DNA of 64,000 bases, taken from the NCBI GenBank assembly GCA_023424395.1, contig JAFADY010000063.1:248001-312000 (forward strand). The letters are read 5' to 3'. Positions 46,344 to 54,765 of this stretch are shown here, piece by piece. Below the pieces are notes generated by a model, which worked only from the letters and a program-made list of their open reading frames with translations, did not search any database and was not told the DNA's origin. The position numbers and the translations under genes are program-made. The stretch comes from Bacteroidota bacterium. Its GTDB lineage: Bacteria; Bacteroidota; Bacteroidia; Bacteroidales; Dysgonomonadaceae. Every line of letters starts with the position of its first letter. Position 1 is the stretch's first letter.

Positions 46344-47858
46344 ATGAATATATCTACAGAACTATTACTGCTCGTCGGATCTGTATTGTTCTTCATCAGT
46401 ATGCTGGTAGGGAAAGCCGGGCACCGTTTCGGCGTGCCTGTTCTGTTGCTTTTCCTGCTTGTGGGTATGACTTTCGGTTCCGATGGATTCGGCTTACAAT
46501 TCGAAAATATACAAACCGCGCAAACGATCGGAACGATCTGTCTCACCATTATACTCTTCTCCGGAGGATTAGATACGCGCTTCTCTGATATTAAGCCGGT
46601 GATTGGACCGGGTGTTGTGCTTGCTACGATTGGTGTTTTAATTACCGCAGCCGTTACCGGAGTATTTACGTGGTGGCTTACGGAAAACATTTTTCCGGCG
46701 CTCGGAATGGGGCTTCTCACCGCTTTGCTATTTGGTTCTACGGTCTCATCTACCGATTCGGCGTCTGTGTTTGCAATTTTGCGTTCCAAAGGATTAACGC
46801 TTAAAAATAACCTGCGTCCGATGCTCGAATTGGAAAGTGGAAGTAACGACCCGATGGCGTATCTGCTTACCATCATGTTTATCAACATCATTCAATCGGG
46901 AAGTAATCCCAACTATTTCATGGTGGTGTTAATTGTTTTAATTCAGCTATCCGTTGGCGCTTTGATGGGATTCTTTTTAGGTAGGCTTTCGGTACGCATT
47001 ATTAACCGGATAAGAATGGATAACGCATCTTTTTATCCGATCCTTTTGCTCGTTTTCGGAGTATTTATTTTTGCCTCTACCTATTTTTTGAAAGGAAACG
47101 GATATTTGGCGGTGTATATTGCCGGCTTGGTAATTGGAAATTCAAAGTTTGTACACAAACGTCCTTCTATGAAATTTATGGACGGCTTTGCTTGGATGAG
47201 TCAGATCTTGCTGTTCCTCACGTTAGGCTTGCTTGTGAATCCGAGTGAATTGTTAGACGTAATGATCCCTGCACTGATCATTGCTTTTTTTATGATTATA
47301 GTTGCTCGTCCTTTTGCTGTACATCTGAGTCTTATCCCTTTCAGAAATGTTTCGTTTAAAGATAAAGCATATATTTCATGGGTAGGGCTTCGTGGCGCCG
47401 TTCCTATTCTTTTTGCCATCTTGCCGTTGGCAGCCAATATTCCGGGTTCGAGAATGATATTTAACATCGTGTTTGTCATCACTATCGTATCTTTATTGGT
47501 GCAAGGCACAACGCTGCCTGTGGTAGCCCGGTTACTGGGATTGGCAAAGAAACCCGAAAGATACAAAAAACTTGAAGACTTCGATGTGGAATTTTCTGAA
47601 GAAATAAAATCGGCTATGACCGAGATTCTTATCACAGATGAAACATTGGCACACGGAAGAAACTTAATGGAAATGCCTTTGCCCGAAAGAACCTTAGCCG
47701 TTATGGTCAAACGCGAGAATCACTTTTTTGTGCCCACGGGACAAACAGAGTTGCACACAGGCGACAAATTATTGGTTATTTCCGACGATGAGGAAGCGTT
47801 AAAGGAAACATATAAGAATATAGGTATCTCCAATTACTCGTATCAGAAACATAGTTAG
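46344..47858 (+). CDS. K+/H+ antiporter (CPA1/CvrA-NhaP2 type) with a C-terminal RCK_C domain
   Basis: 504 residues. About 12 transmembrane helices cover residues 1-~395, with CPA motifs such as GLDTRFSDIKPV, TVSSTDSASVFAILRS and ELESGSNDPMAYLL. The soluble tail (~420-504) is an RCK_C/TrkA-C fold (LPERTLAVMVKRENHFFVPT then GQTELHTGDKLLVIS), which senses ligands or nucleotides. Such proteins expel K+ or Na+ in exchange for protons under osmotic or alkaline stress. It is part of the run ldcA-antiporter-QC-sufE. Confidence 0.92.
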   Translation: MNISTELLLLVGSVLFFISMLVGKAGHRFGVPVLLLFLLVGMTFGSDGFGLQFENIQTAQTIGTICLTIILFSGGLDTRFSDIKPVIGPGVVLATIGVLITAAVTGVFTWWLTENIFPALGMGLLTALLFGSTVSSTDSASVFAILRSKGLTLKNNLRPMLELESGSNDPMAYLLTIMFINIIQSGSNPNYFMVVLIVLIQLSVGALMGFFLGRLSVRIINRIRMDNASFYPILLLVFGVFIFASTYFLKGNGYLAVYIAGLVIGNSKFVHKRPSMKFMDGFAWMSQILLFLTLGLLVNPSELLDVMIPALIIAFFMIIVARPFAVHLSLIPFRNVSFKDKAYISWVGLRGAVPILFAILPLAANIPGSRMIFNIVFVITIVSLLVQGTTLPVVARLLGLAKKPERYKKLEDFDVEFSEEIKSAMTEILITDETLAHGRNLMEMPLPERTLAVMVKRENHFFVPTGQTELHTGDKLLVISDDEEALKETYKNIGISNYSYQKHS

Positions 47859-47892
47859 CATTTGGCAGTACCACACGAAAGAGAATGATGCG

Positions 47893-48939
47893 ATGAAAAA
47901 CTTTCTACTATTTTTTTCTTTTTGCATTGTAACTGCAGGAATATTATTTTGTTTTTCGTGCAGCAGTTCAAGCCAATCGCAAACACGGGTGGTGCAGGAT
48001 GAGGGATATGTGAAACAGTCGCCAGACTTTAATGCCGATAGCGCTTATTTTTTCATCGAAAAACAAGTGAATTTTGGACCACGCGTTCCCGGTACGGACG
48101 AACATCGGGCTTGCGGTGATTATCTGACAGCGAAGCTGAAAGAATTCGGCGCGGAAGTGATCGAACAAAAGGCGGATATAACGCATTACAACGGACAAAA
48201 TATAGAGATCAGAAATATTATCGGGAGTTATTTTCCCGAAAAAGAAAAACGCATATTGCTTTTCGCACATTGGGACACGCGTCCTTTCTCCGATGAAGAA
48301 AAAGACCCTGCAAAACAAAAACAACCCATTCTGGGTGCCGATGACGGCGCGAGCGGAGTAGGGGTTCTGCTCGAAATTGCCCGTCAGTTGCAGCAATCAC
48401 CAACTGATGTAGGCGTTGATATCATCTTTTTTGATTTGGAAGACTGGGGACAACCCGATTTTGCCGATTCGTTTGTTGCAGGAGAATGGTGGTGTCTCGG
48501 TTCGCAATACTGGTCGGAACATCCGCATGTTCCCGATTATAAAGCTTCCTACGGAATTTTGCTCGATATGGTTGGCGCAGCCAACGCCACCTTTCTAAAA
48601 GAAGGCCTTTCGGTGGAAAAAGCATCGAATGTGGTGGAAAAAGTGTGGAACACGGCGTCGAAGATGGGTTACGGAAAATATTTTATCGCCAAAAAATACG
48701 GATATATTACCGATGATCATCTTTATGTAAATCAGCATCACCGTGCGCCGAGTATTAATATCATCAACCTAAAAGATACTCCTTCTGGATTTGCGTCGCA
48801 TTGGCACACGCACAGCGATGATATGCGCAACATTGATCCAAATACGCTAAAAGCAGTTGGACAAACGGTAATGGAAGTAGTTTACAAAAGAAAAATAGTT
48901 TGTTTAACATCAAACTCCAAACATCAAGATTTATTATGA
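47893..48939 (+). CDS. Glutaminyl-peptide cyclotransferase (type II QC, M28 fold)
   Basis: 348 residues: an N-terminal hydrophobic segment with a lipobox-like FCFSC, then an M28 aminopeptidase-like fold. Zinc ligands and key motifs of animal-type QC are visible: LLFAHWDTRPFSD, ILGADDGASGVGVLLEIA, IIFFDLEDWG and HWHTHSDDMRNID. The acid pattern and DTRPFS segment fit a cyclase better than a peptidase. It converts N-terminal Gln of exported proteins into pyroglutamate in the periplasm, a known step after signal-peptide removal in Bacteroidetes. Its stop overlaps the sufE start (ATGA). Confidence 0.88.
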   Translation: MKNFLLFFSFCIVTAGILFCFSCSSSSQSQTRVVQDEGYVKQSPDFNADSAYFFIEKQVNFGPRVPGTDEHRACGDYLTAKLKEFGAEVIEQKADITHYNGQNIEIRNIIGSYFPEKEKRILLFAHWDTRPFSDEEKDPAKQKQPILGADDGASGVGVLLEIARQLQQSPTDVGVDIIFFDLEDWGQPDFADSFVAGEWWCLGSQYWSEHPHVPDYKASYGILLDMVGAANATFLKEGLSVEKASNVVEKVWNTASKMGYGKYFIAKKYGYITDDHLYVNQHHRAPSINIINLKDTPSGFASHWHTHSDDMRNIDPNTLKAVGQTVMEVVYKRKIVCLTSNSKHQDLL

Positions 48940-49364
48940 CAATCAACGAAGTACAACAAGAAATTATCGATGAATTCAGTATCTACGATGACTGGATGGA
49001 TAAATATGCGTTCATTATTGAGCAAGGAAATGCGCTGGAATCCATGGACGAAAAATACAAAACGCCCGACAACATCATTCAGGGATGTCAGAGCCGTGTG
49101 TGGCTGCAAACCGATTATCGCGACGGGAAATTGTATTTCCAAGCCGAAAGCGATGCGGTTATCGTAAAAGGTTTACTGGCACTCGTTCTACGTGTTTTCA
49201 ACGAGCGCACCCCCGATGAGATCATCGGAACCGATTTGCGGTTTATGAAAGAGATCGGCCTCACGGAACATCTTTCGCCCACGCGCGCCAACGGTTTGCT
49301 GTCGGTTATCAAACAAATTCGTTTTTACGCGATGGCGTATAAAGCAAAAGAAGAGAAACAGTAA
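48936..49364 (+). CDS. sufE: SufE family sulfur acceptor protein
   Basis: 142 residues from ATG 48936, which overlaps the QC stop by 4 bases (ATGA), implying translational coupling. The frame extends upstream to 48900, but that part is QC coding sequence. The sulfur-accepting Cys51 lies in [12 protein letters not shown]. SufE takes persulfide sulfur from the cysteine desulfurase SufS and stimulates it for iron-sulfur cluster assembly. Other suf genes are not in the window. Iron-sulfur proteins such as NifJ need this pathway. Confidence 0.93.
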   Translation: MTINEVQQEIIDEFSIYDDWMDKYAFIIEQGNALESMDEKYKTPDNIIQGCQSRVWLQTDYRDGKLYFQAESDAVIVKGLLALVLRVFNERTPDEIIGTDLRFMKEIGLTEHLSPTRANGLLSVIKQIRFYAMAYKAKEEKQ

Positions 49365-49369
49365 AGTCT

Positions 49370-49991
49370 ATGACACATTCCCTTTCCGATATATGGAATG
49401 AGCGGTATCGCCAAAACGAATTTGTATATGGCGAAGCTCCTAATGTGTATCTTCAGGAACAATTACTCAAATTTCCCGTTGGAAAAATTCTTTTTCCTGC
49501 AGAAGGTGAAGGGCGAAATGCGGTTTTTGCCGCTAAAAACGGTTGGACAGTTTCCGCTTTTGATATTAGCGAGGAAGCAAAAAGAAAAGCATTGCAAGCT
49601 TGCCGAAAAAAATAATGTGACCATTGATTACCAAGTGGGCGAATTACAGAATTTGGATTACCAACACAATGAATTTGATGCCATTGCCTTGATTTTTGCC
49701 CATTTCCTGTCGCATAAAAAATCGGAAATTCATAAAACCGTGGATTCGCTTTTGCGTAAGGGAGGCATCGTGATTTTTGAAGGTTTTAGTAAAAAACAAA
49801 TCGATTATCAACGGAAAAATGATAACGCCAGAGGGCCGAAAACATAGATATGCTCTTTTCTACAGATGAAATTAAATCTGATTTTTCAAACTACGACATC
49901 ATAGAATTGACTGACGGAGACAAACTTAAACGAAGGACTTTATCACCAAGGATTGGGATCCGTTGTAAGGTTTGTGGGACGGAAAAAGTAA
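49370..49991 (+). pseudogene. SAM-dependent methyltransferase gene with three frameshifts
   Basis: Translation begins [20 protein letters not shown] with the SAM-binding loop [20 protein letters not shown], like TehB/thiopurine-type methyltransferases. The first frame ends at 49615. The sequence continues in another frame ([40 protein letters not shown]) to 49846, then in a third (IDMLFSTDEIKSDFSNYDII), and the true end (LNEGLYHQGLGSVVRFVGRK) is in yet another frame, TAA 49989-49991. Single-base changes near 49598 (extra G), 49840 (missing A) and 49914 (extra G) account for all three. Neighbouring genes are clean, so this looks like real decay. A stalled copy may still make an N-terminal fragment. 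Confidence 0.8.
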
Positions 49992-50027
49992 AGATTCAGG
50001 AAGAATACGAAAATTTGATGCAATATT

Positions 50028-50756
50028 ATGCCTGAAGGCCCATCTTTATTGATTTTAAAAGAATCAGCCGAAATTTTTAAGAGCAAGGAAATTATACAAG
50101 TCAGTGGTAATACCAAGACCGATAAAGAACGTTTGCTGCATAAAACGGTAATAGACATTAAAACGTGGGGAAAGCATCTTTTGCTTTGTTTCGAAGATTT
50201 TACGTTGAAAATCCATTTAATGATGTTCGGTTCCTGTCTTGTCAATGACAGCAAAGATGTGCCTGTGCGGTTGCATTTGAAATTCGCCGATGGCGAAATA
50301 AACTTCTACAACTGTTCCGTGAAGTTCCTTGAAGGGTGGGTGGATACGCTCTACGATTTTTCTTCTGATGTGTTGAGTGATGAATGGAACGCAGAGAAAG
50401 CAAAGAAAAAACTTTCCCAAATTCCCGATGAAAAAGTTTGCGATGCGCTGTTGGAACAAGATATCTTCTCGGGTGTAGGCAATATCATAAAAAACGAAGT
50501 ATTATACCGCATTCGTGTACATCCCGATACATTCTTGAAAAATTTGCCCGATGCAAAAACGAACGAATTGATAGCCGAAGCCCGCAACTATAGTTTCGAT
50601 TTTCTGAGATGGAAAAAACAATATATATTGGCAAAGCATTGGTTGGTTTATCACAAAGGTTCTTGTCCCGTTTGTACGCAGAAAATCACGTGCCGTTACA
50701 CCGGCAAAAAGAACCGTGTAAGTTACTTTTGTGAAAATTGCCAACGTTTATACTAA
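50028..50756 (+). CDS. Fpg/Nei family DNA glycosylase
   Basis: 242 residues starting MPEGPS, with the catalytic proline and glutamate right after Met. The H2TH region (EQDIFSGVGNIIKNEVLY) and a C-terminal zinc finger (CPVCTQKI ... FCENCQRLY) are present. It excises oxidised bases and cleaves abasic sites in base-excision repair. The N-terminal details are closer to endonuclease VIII (Nei) than to Fpg. The 4-bp overlap with the convergent outer-membrane protein gene is normal. The gene is intact despite following a pseudogene. Confidence 0.92.
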   Translation: MPEGPSLLILKESAEIFKSKEIIQVSGNTKTDKERLLHKTVIDIKTWGKHLLLCFEDFTLKIHLMMFGSCLVNDSKDVPVRLHLKFADGEINFYNCSVKFLEGWVDTLYDFSSDVLSDEWNAEKAKKKLSQIPDEKVCDALLEQDIFSGVGNIIKNEVLYRIRVHPDTFLKNLPDAKTNELIAEARNYSFDFLRWKKQYILAKHWLVYHKGSCPVCTQKITCRYTGKKNRVSYFCENCQRLY

Positions 50757-51787
50757 AAATAATACCGCAATCCCAAAGTGGCATTAAATCGGCTCACGTT
50801 TAAGCGGTTTTCGGAACTTATTTCCGGCGCTTCGGGGTCTCTTATCAGGTTGTGATACTTGACGGAAGTTAAATAGCCGCTAATACCGGACACATCAACG
50901 CCGATGCCGATTCGCTTGGACAGTTGGTACTCCACTCCCAAGCCAATGTGTGTGCCGACGGTAGAACCTGTGAGCGTACCGAATTCGGATGTGTTGGACG
51001 GATTGGAAAACTTTTGCATAATGCCCAGATATCCCACACCAAAATAGATGCTGCCTATCCACTTGGGTGAAAAAGCGCTGCGCCAGGCTAACGACAACCC
51101 CGCATAATCTAACCGTACGTTGTTTTTAACATTGTCGTACACCAACTCTTCGAAAGGGCTGGAGTAAAATTGCGAGAACATTGCCCCGAAACCGTAAGGC
51201 AACCCTTTGTGATGGTAGTAGTATTGAGCGTCCCATGTAATGCCCTGATGCAATTTGTCCGCCACTCGTTTCTCTTCGGCGCCGAGGTTTTCCGTACTGC
51301 CTGCCAGATTACCGTATCCCGTGTTGAGCATGATGGTATGTGTGGGGATACGAATGCGTTTGCGTTCGTTTTCTTCCGCAATACTCACGTATACTTCGCG
51401 CGAAGAAACCATTTCCGTTTCCTCTTTATCTACTTTCAGCATAATGCCCGCGATCTGATGGATGGAACTACCCCAAAGCGAAGGCTTTATGTGGTCGGTG
51501 ATAAGTAAGCCGTTTCCGCCATTTTCGCGTGTTTCGGCCGATGCCAGTTCAACAACTCTCTCGAACGAACCTCTTGTGGAAAATCCGTTATCCACTACGG
51601 CTATATTGCCCAATGTTTCTGCACCAACAGGAACAGGGTCGTCCTTTTCACGTTCATAAACGACCACTGCTTCGTTTTCGGGCAAAGCGGGATAGTTTTT
51701 AATGACTTGCGTTACTACTTTGGGTGCACAGGAGTACATTGCACCCGAAAACAAACAGATAAGAAGAATAAAAATTAAGTTTTTCAT
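50753..51787 (-). CDS. Outer-membrane beta-barrel lipoprotein of unknown function
   Basis: 344 residues with a lipoprotein signal (SGAMYSCAPK, lipobox-like ending at Cys). Residues 20-~140 form a soluble region with GGNGLLITDHIKPSLWGSSI, resembling small YecF-like or heavy-metal-binding folds, though I cannot assign it. From ~160 the pattern becomes alternating strands (TIMLNTGYGNLAGST, GSIYFGVGYLGIM, HIGLGVEYQLSKRIGIGVDV) and the protein ends in LGLRYYF, the aromatic C-terminus expected of a membrane barrel. No known family is recognised. Followed upstream by a 260-bp repeat element. Confidence 0.55.
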   Translation of the reverse strand: MKNLIFILLICLFSGAMYSCAPKVVTQVIKNYPALPENEAVVVYEREKDDPVPVGAETLGNIAVVDNGFSTRGSFERVVELASAETRENGGNGLLITDHIKPSLWGSSIHQIAGIMLKVDKEETEMVSSREVYVSIAEENERKRIRIPTHTIMLNTGYGNLAGSTENLGAEEKRVADKLHQGITWDAQYYYHHKGLPYGFGAMFSQFYSSPFEELVYDNVKNNVRLDYAGLSLAWRSAFSPKWIGSIYFGVGYLGIMQKFSNPSNTSEFGTLTGSTVGTHIGLGVEYQLSKRIGIGVDVSGISGYLTSVKYHNLIRDPEAPEISSENRLNVSRFNATLGLRYYF

Positions 51788-51824
51788 AACAATGGAATTG
51801 TATAGGGTTTGTTTTATTATAAGT

Positions 51825-52084
51825 TTATATGAATATCGTATTCTATACCTAAACGCCGCGGAGTGGCAATTTAATTCAGCCCAACGTAAAGCGAAGCGGC
51901 ACGTTGGGTCTATGATTTCGAATCAAATCTACGCCCTGAAAGGGCAATTTACATATTTTTCGTGATTAAGTTGGGCTTTCAGCCCGCCTAATATCTTTGT
52001 GACATTCTAACCCTACCCGTTGGGTAGGGCTGAATTAACATGGACTTTCAGTCCGTTTAGGTATAGAATACGATAATCATATAA
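51825..52084. repeat. 260-bp element with 31-bp terminal inverted repeats and a hairpin array
   Basis: The ends 51825-51855 and the complement of 52054-52084 match at 30 of 31 positions. Between them are five short hairpins in a row: CCAACGT/ACGTTGG (51881-51907), GCCCT/AGGGC (51933-51945), GGGCT/AGCCC (51973-51985), CCCTACCC/GGGTAGGG (52011-52029) and GGACT/AGTCC (52042-52054). There is no open frame. It looks like a MITE-type or REP-type insertion; its right end touches the stop of the next leftward gene (52087). Confidence 0.75.
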
Positions 52085-52086
52085 GT

Positions 52087-52980
52087 TTAATACTGTATTT
52101 TTTTAACCACTTCCTTTTCAAACTCTTTAATAGCTTTGTCTTTATAATCTTTATCGCTAAATTTCTTGACAGCCTTGTAAAGACGTGTCAATTTTATTTC
52201 GGATTTTAAGTCATTACCTGAAATTTCAATTTCCATAAAGGCGTTTTTCAAATAAACGGTGTCCAAATCTCTCACTTTTTCCACATCAATAAGGAATGCC
52301 AAAGTGTCCAATTTACCATAGGTATCATCGGCTTTAAGATATTGGTAATATCTTTCTTTATCTCCGTAATAAAAAATATTTTTTTCTTCGTCAAAAAAAA
52401 TGTTAGGATTATTGTAATAGTGTTTTTTTATCAACTCCATTTGTATCAAGTTCAACTTGTTCACCACAAGTTCTTTTGAGACGTCAAATTGATACGTTTT
52501 GTCAATTATTACATATTCCCGAACTTCGCGTGGCGGTAAACTCGTGGCTAAAAAGGCAACGCAAGAAAAAACAATGAAGACTTTTTTAATTGTTGCAGGC
52601 AATGGAAATAAATAATCCGATTTTAGCGTAATATAAGATAGAGCAATAGACACTAGCGCAATATTATCGGTATAATCAATGGTTCGGTTTATAGGAATAT
52701 TCCAATAATTGAAAAGATTAATAAAGCTTTGAGATAAAGGGCTGTTCCAATACAAAAAACCTATAGCTGTTATCACGTGAATAAAACGTTTTTTTCTTGG
52801 AAATAATACGCTGAATAAAAATGGAAAAGCGAACAACCCTGCAAAATCAGATAATTTACCGGTTAGTTCGTTATGGAATGCGGTTTTGAATAGCCAGTCA
52901 TTCAGTATAAGCAGAATGATGCTTAGTAAGAATAACGGATGTCCGATTTTGTTTGGGTTTTTCATACAATAAATTTTCAC
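52087..52980 (-). CDS. Membrane protein with an N-terminal four-helix part, function unknown
   Basis: 297 residues, or 292 if it starts at the second Met (MKNPNKIGHPLFLL, ATG 52965), which I find about as likely. About four hydrophobic helices lie in residues ~10-150, opening with HPLFLLSIILLILNDWLFKT and NELTGKLSDFAGLFAFPFLF. The rest is soluble and charged (YYNNPNIFFDEEKNIFYYGD). The first segment recurs in bacterial membrane proteins of unknown role. Local codon use and A+T content are higher than the proABC genes upstream, which may hint at transfer. Adjacent to an inverted-repeat element. Confidence 0.6.
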   Translation of the reverse strand: MKIYCMKNPNKIGHPLFLLSIILLILNDWLFKTAFHNELTGKLSDFAGLFAFPFLFSVLFPRKKRFIHVITAIGFLYWNSPLSQSFINLFNYWNIPINRTIDYTDNIALVSIALSYITLKSDYLFPLPATIKKVFIVFSCVAFLATSLPPREVREYVIIDKTYQFDVSKELVVNKLNLIQMELIKKHYYNNPNIFFDEEKNIFYYGDKERYYQYLKADDTYGKLDTLAFLIDVEKVRDLDTVYLKNAFMEIEISGNDLKSEIKLTRLYKAVKKFSDKDYKDKAIKEFEKEVVKKIQY

Positions 52981-53052
52981 TATTAATTTCAGGTTTTATA
53001 GCGGCAAATATACATCTTATTACAATACAAGAAGCAGTATGAACCACTTATT

Positions 53053-53832
53053 TTATTTCGCCTCGCTCATATCTTCCGAGCGGTTGCGTGCGGCATCCAG
53101 TACACCTTCGAAATGTTTTCCGATCTCGTGCAGGCGGAAATGATCCAACCCGGCTTGCGTGGTTCCGCCTTTACTCGTGATATTTTTTATCAGTTCTTCG
53201 ATGCTGAAATTCAGTTGATTTTGGGTGAAATAAGTAGTTGTTCCCTGCATTAGTCCAAGTAATAATTCATCGAGAACCGGCCCGGGAAGGTCAAACTCGT
53301 GCATCTTATCCTTGAATATCTGAATAAATGCTAAAATAAACGCCGGTCCGCTTCCGAAAACGGAAGTAAAGAGATCGAAGCCGTTTTCGTTGAGTTTTAC
53401 TGTTTTGCCGAGTTTGGAAAGAATGTGGAAGATTTCTTCGGTTTTCCCGTTTTCAGGCTGATTGGTGGTAAAAGCGGTAACCGATTGTTGATACGCCATT
53501 GCCAAATTTGGCATAATGCGGACGATGGGATTTTCTTTTCCTAAATAGCTTTCGATAAACGCGATACTTTTTCCTGCCACGGGCGATACGAAAATCTTAT
53601 CGGTACGATCAAGCGGTTGCAATTGCTCCAAAATTCCACTTAAATCCTGCGGTTTTACGGCAAGCCACACCACATCCGCAAAAGCTATGAGGTCTTTTAT
53701 GTTTTCGAAAAAAGGAATTTCTACCTCTTTTTTGTTTCGTGAGAAATAGGTAAAATGAATATCAGGCTCGTTTTTAAGTCCTTTATAAACTGCTTTTGCT
53801 ACATTTCCAAAACCGATAAATCCGTAGTTCAT
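53053..53832 (-). CDS. proC: Pyrroline-5-carboxylate reductase
   Basis: 259 residues. Rossmann glycine motif GFIGFGNVAKAVYKGL, then VWLAVKPQDL, SPVAGKSIAFIESYLG, RIMPNLAMAYQQSVTAF, FGSGPAFILAFIQ and the C-terminal TSKGGTTQAGLD all fit ProC. It reduces pyrroline-5-carboxylate to proline with NAD(P)H. It is the last gene of the leftward order proA, proB, proC (39-bp gap after proB). Confidence 0.94.
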   Translation of the reverse strand: MNYGFIGFGNVAKAVYKGLKNEPDIHFTYFSRNKKEVEIPFFENIKDLIAFADVVWLAVKPQDLSGILEQLQPLDRTDKIFVSPVAGKSIAFIESYLGKENPIVRIMPNLAMAYQQSVTAFTTNQPENGKTEEIFHILSKLGKTVKLNENGFDLFTSVFGSGPAFILAFIQIFKDKMHEFDLPGPVLDELLLGLMQGTTTYFTQNQLNFSIEELIKNITSKGGTTQAGLDHFRLHEIGKHFEGVLDAARNRSEDMSEAK

Positions 53833-53871
53833 TGTTGAATGAGATTGAATGAGATTGAATCTGCTTCTTTA

Positions 53872-54648
53872 TCAAAACTCCCCTTCAGGGCTTTTGAATT
53901 TTGTAAACGGAATGCTGCCATTCATCGCTTTTACGATGTAATTTGCCCGCTGCCCGTTCACGATCCACATTTCCACGCCCGACCTTAGGCAGATCTCAGC
54001 TGCGTGCACTTTCGACGACATTCCGCCCGTTCCCAGCGTAGATGCCTTTTCTTCAACGCAGTGCGCTATCGAGTTCAGGTCCGAAACGTTTGTAATTAAT
54101 TCCGCATCGGTGTGCAGGTGCGGATTGCAGGTGTAAATACCGTCGATATCGGAAACGAGAATAAGCAGGTCGGCGCTCATAATAACCGCTACCAATGCTG
54201 AAAGTTTGTCGTTATCGCCCAATACGATCTCTTCGATGGAAACCGTATCGTTTTCATTTACAATGGGAATGTAGTCGGCTTCCCACAATCGGTTAATGGT
54301 GTTTCGCGTGTTTTCGTTCGCCACCGGATTTTCAAAATCGCGGTACGTGAGCAAGATTTGCGCGATATTCAACCCATAAGTGCTGAAAATATCGTCGTAT
54401 AGCTCCATCAACTTAGTTTGTCCTATAGCCGCCATCGCTTGTTTGGATTCGACGTGTTTGTTAAAACCTTTAATCTCCACAAACTGCCGTGCGGTTGCAA
54501 TGGCGCCCGATGAAACAATAACTATCTCGAAATCCTTCTTTAACTCGACGATTTGCCGTGCCAAGCTCTCGATCACGGCAAACGATATTCGGTTTGTACC
54601 CGCCGTAAGTGTGGATGTGCCGATTTTGATGATTAATTTCTTTTTCAT
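53872..54648 (-). CDS. proB: Glutamate 5-kinase, short form without PUA domain
   Basis: 258 residues of amino-acid kinase fold: KIGTSTLTAGTNR for ATP and glutamate, SSGAIATARQF, NENDTVSIEEIVLGDNDKLSA, LVSDIDGIYTCNPHL and GTGGMSSKVHAAEICLRSG. It ends where the AAK domain ends; the ~100-residue PUA domain seen in E. coli ProB is absent, as in other short bacterial forms. It makes glutamyl-5-phosphate. Regulation by proline may differ without PUA. Lies between proA and proC. Confidence 0.94.
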   Translation of the reverse strand: MKKKLIIKIGTSTLTAGTNRISFAVIESLARQIVELKKDFEIVIVSSGAIATARQFVEIKGFNKHVESKQAMAAIGQTKLMELYDDIFSTYGLNIAQILLTYRDFENPVANENTRNTINRLWEADYIPIVNENDTVSIEEIVLGDNDKLSALVAVIMSADLLILVSDIDGIYTCNPHLHTDAELITNVSDLNSIAHCVEEKASTLGTGGMSSKVHAAEICLRSGVEMWIVNGQRANYIVKAMNGSIPFTKFKSPEGEF

Positions 54649-54723
54649 AAAAGACTGTTAGAATAAAGAATCAAGACTTTTTTGACAAATCAGATTTTGG
54701 ATGATTAGACCGTAACGCATTCA

Positions 54724-54765
54724 GAACTCGAAACTCGAAACTCGAAACTCGTAACTCGTTACTCT
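54724..54765. repeat. Heptamer tandem repeat at the proA 3' end
   Basis: Five to six degenerate copies of AAACTCG (GAACTCG AAACTCG AAACTCG AAACTCG TAACTCG). The proA stop codon (54759-54761) is inside the array. A related array (complement GAGTTCC) is at 59303-59357. Confidence 0.7.

Noticed and set aside
54724..54765. CRISPR-like repeat array
   Set aside because: The units are 7 bp and contiguous without spacers; this is a simple tandem repeat, and the same holds for 59303-59357. No cas genes are present.
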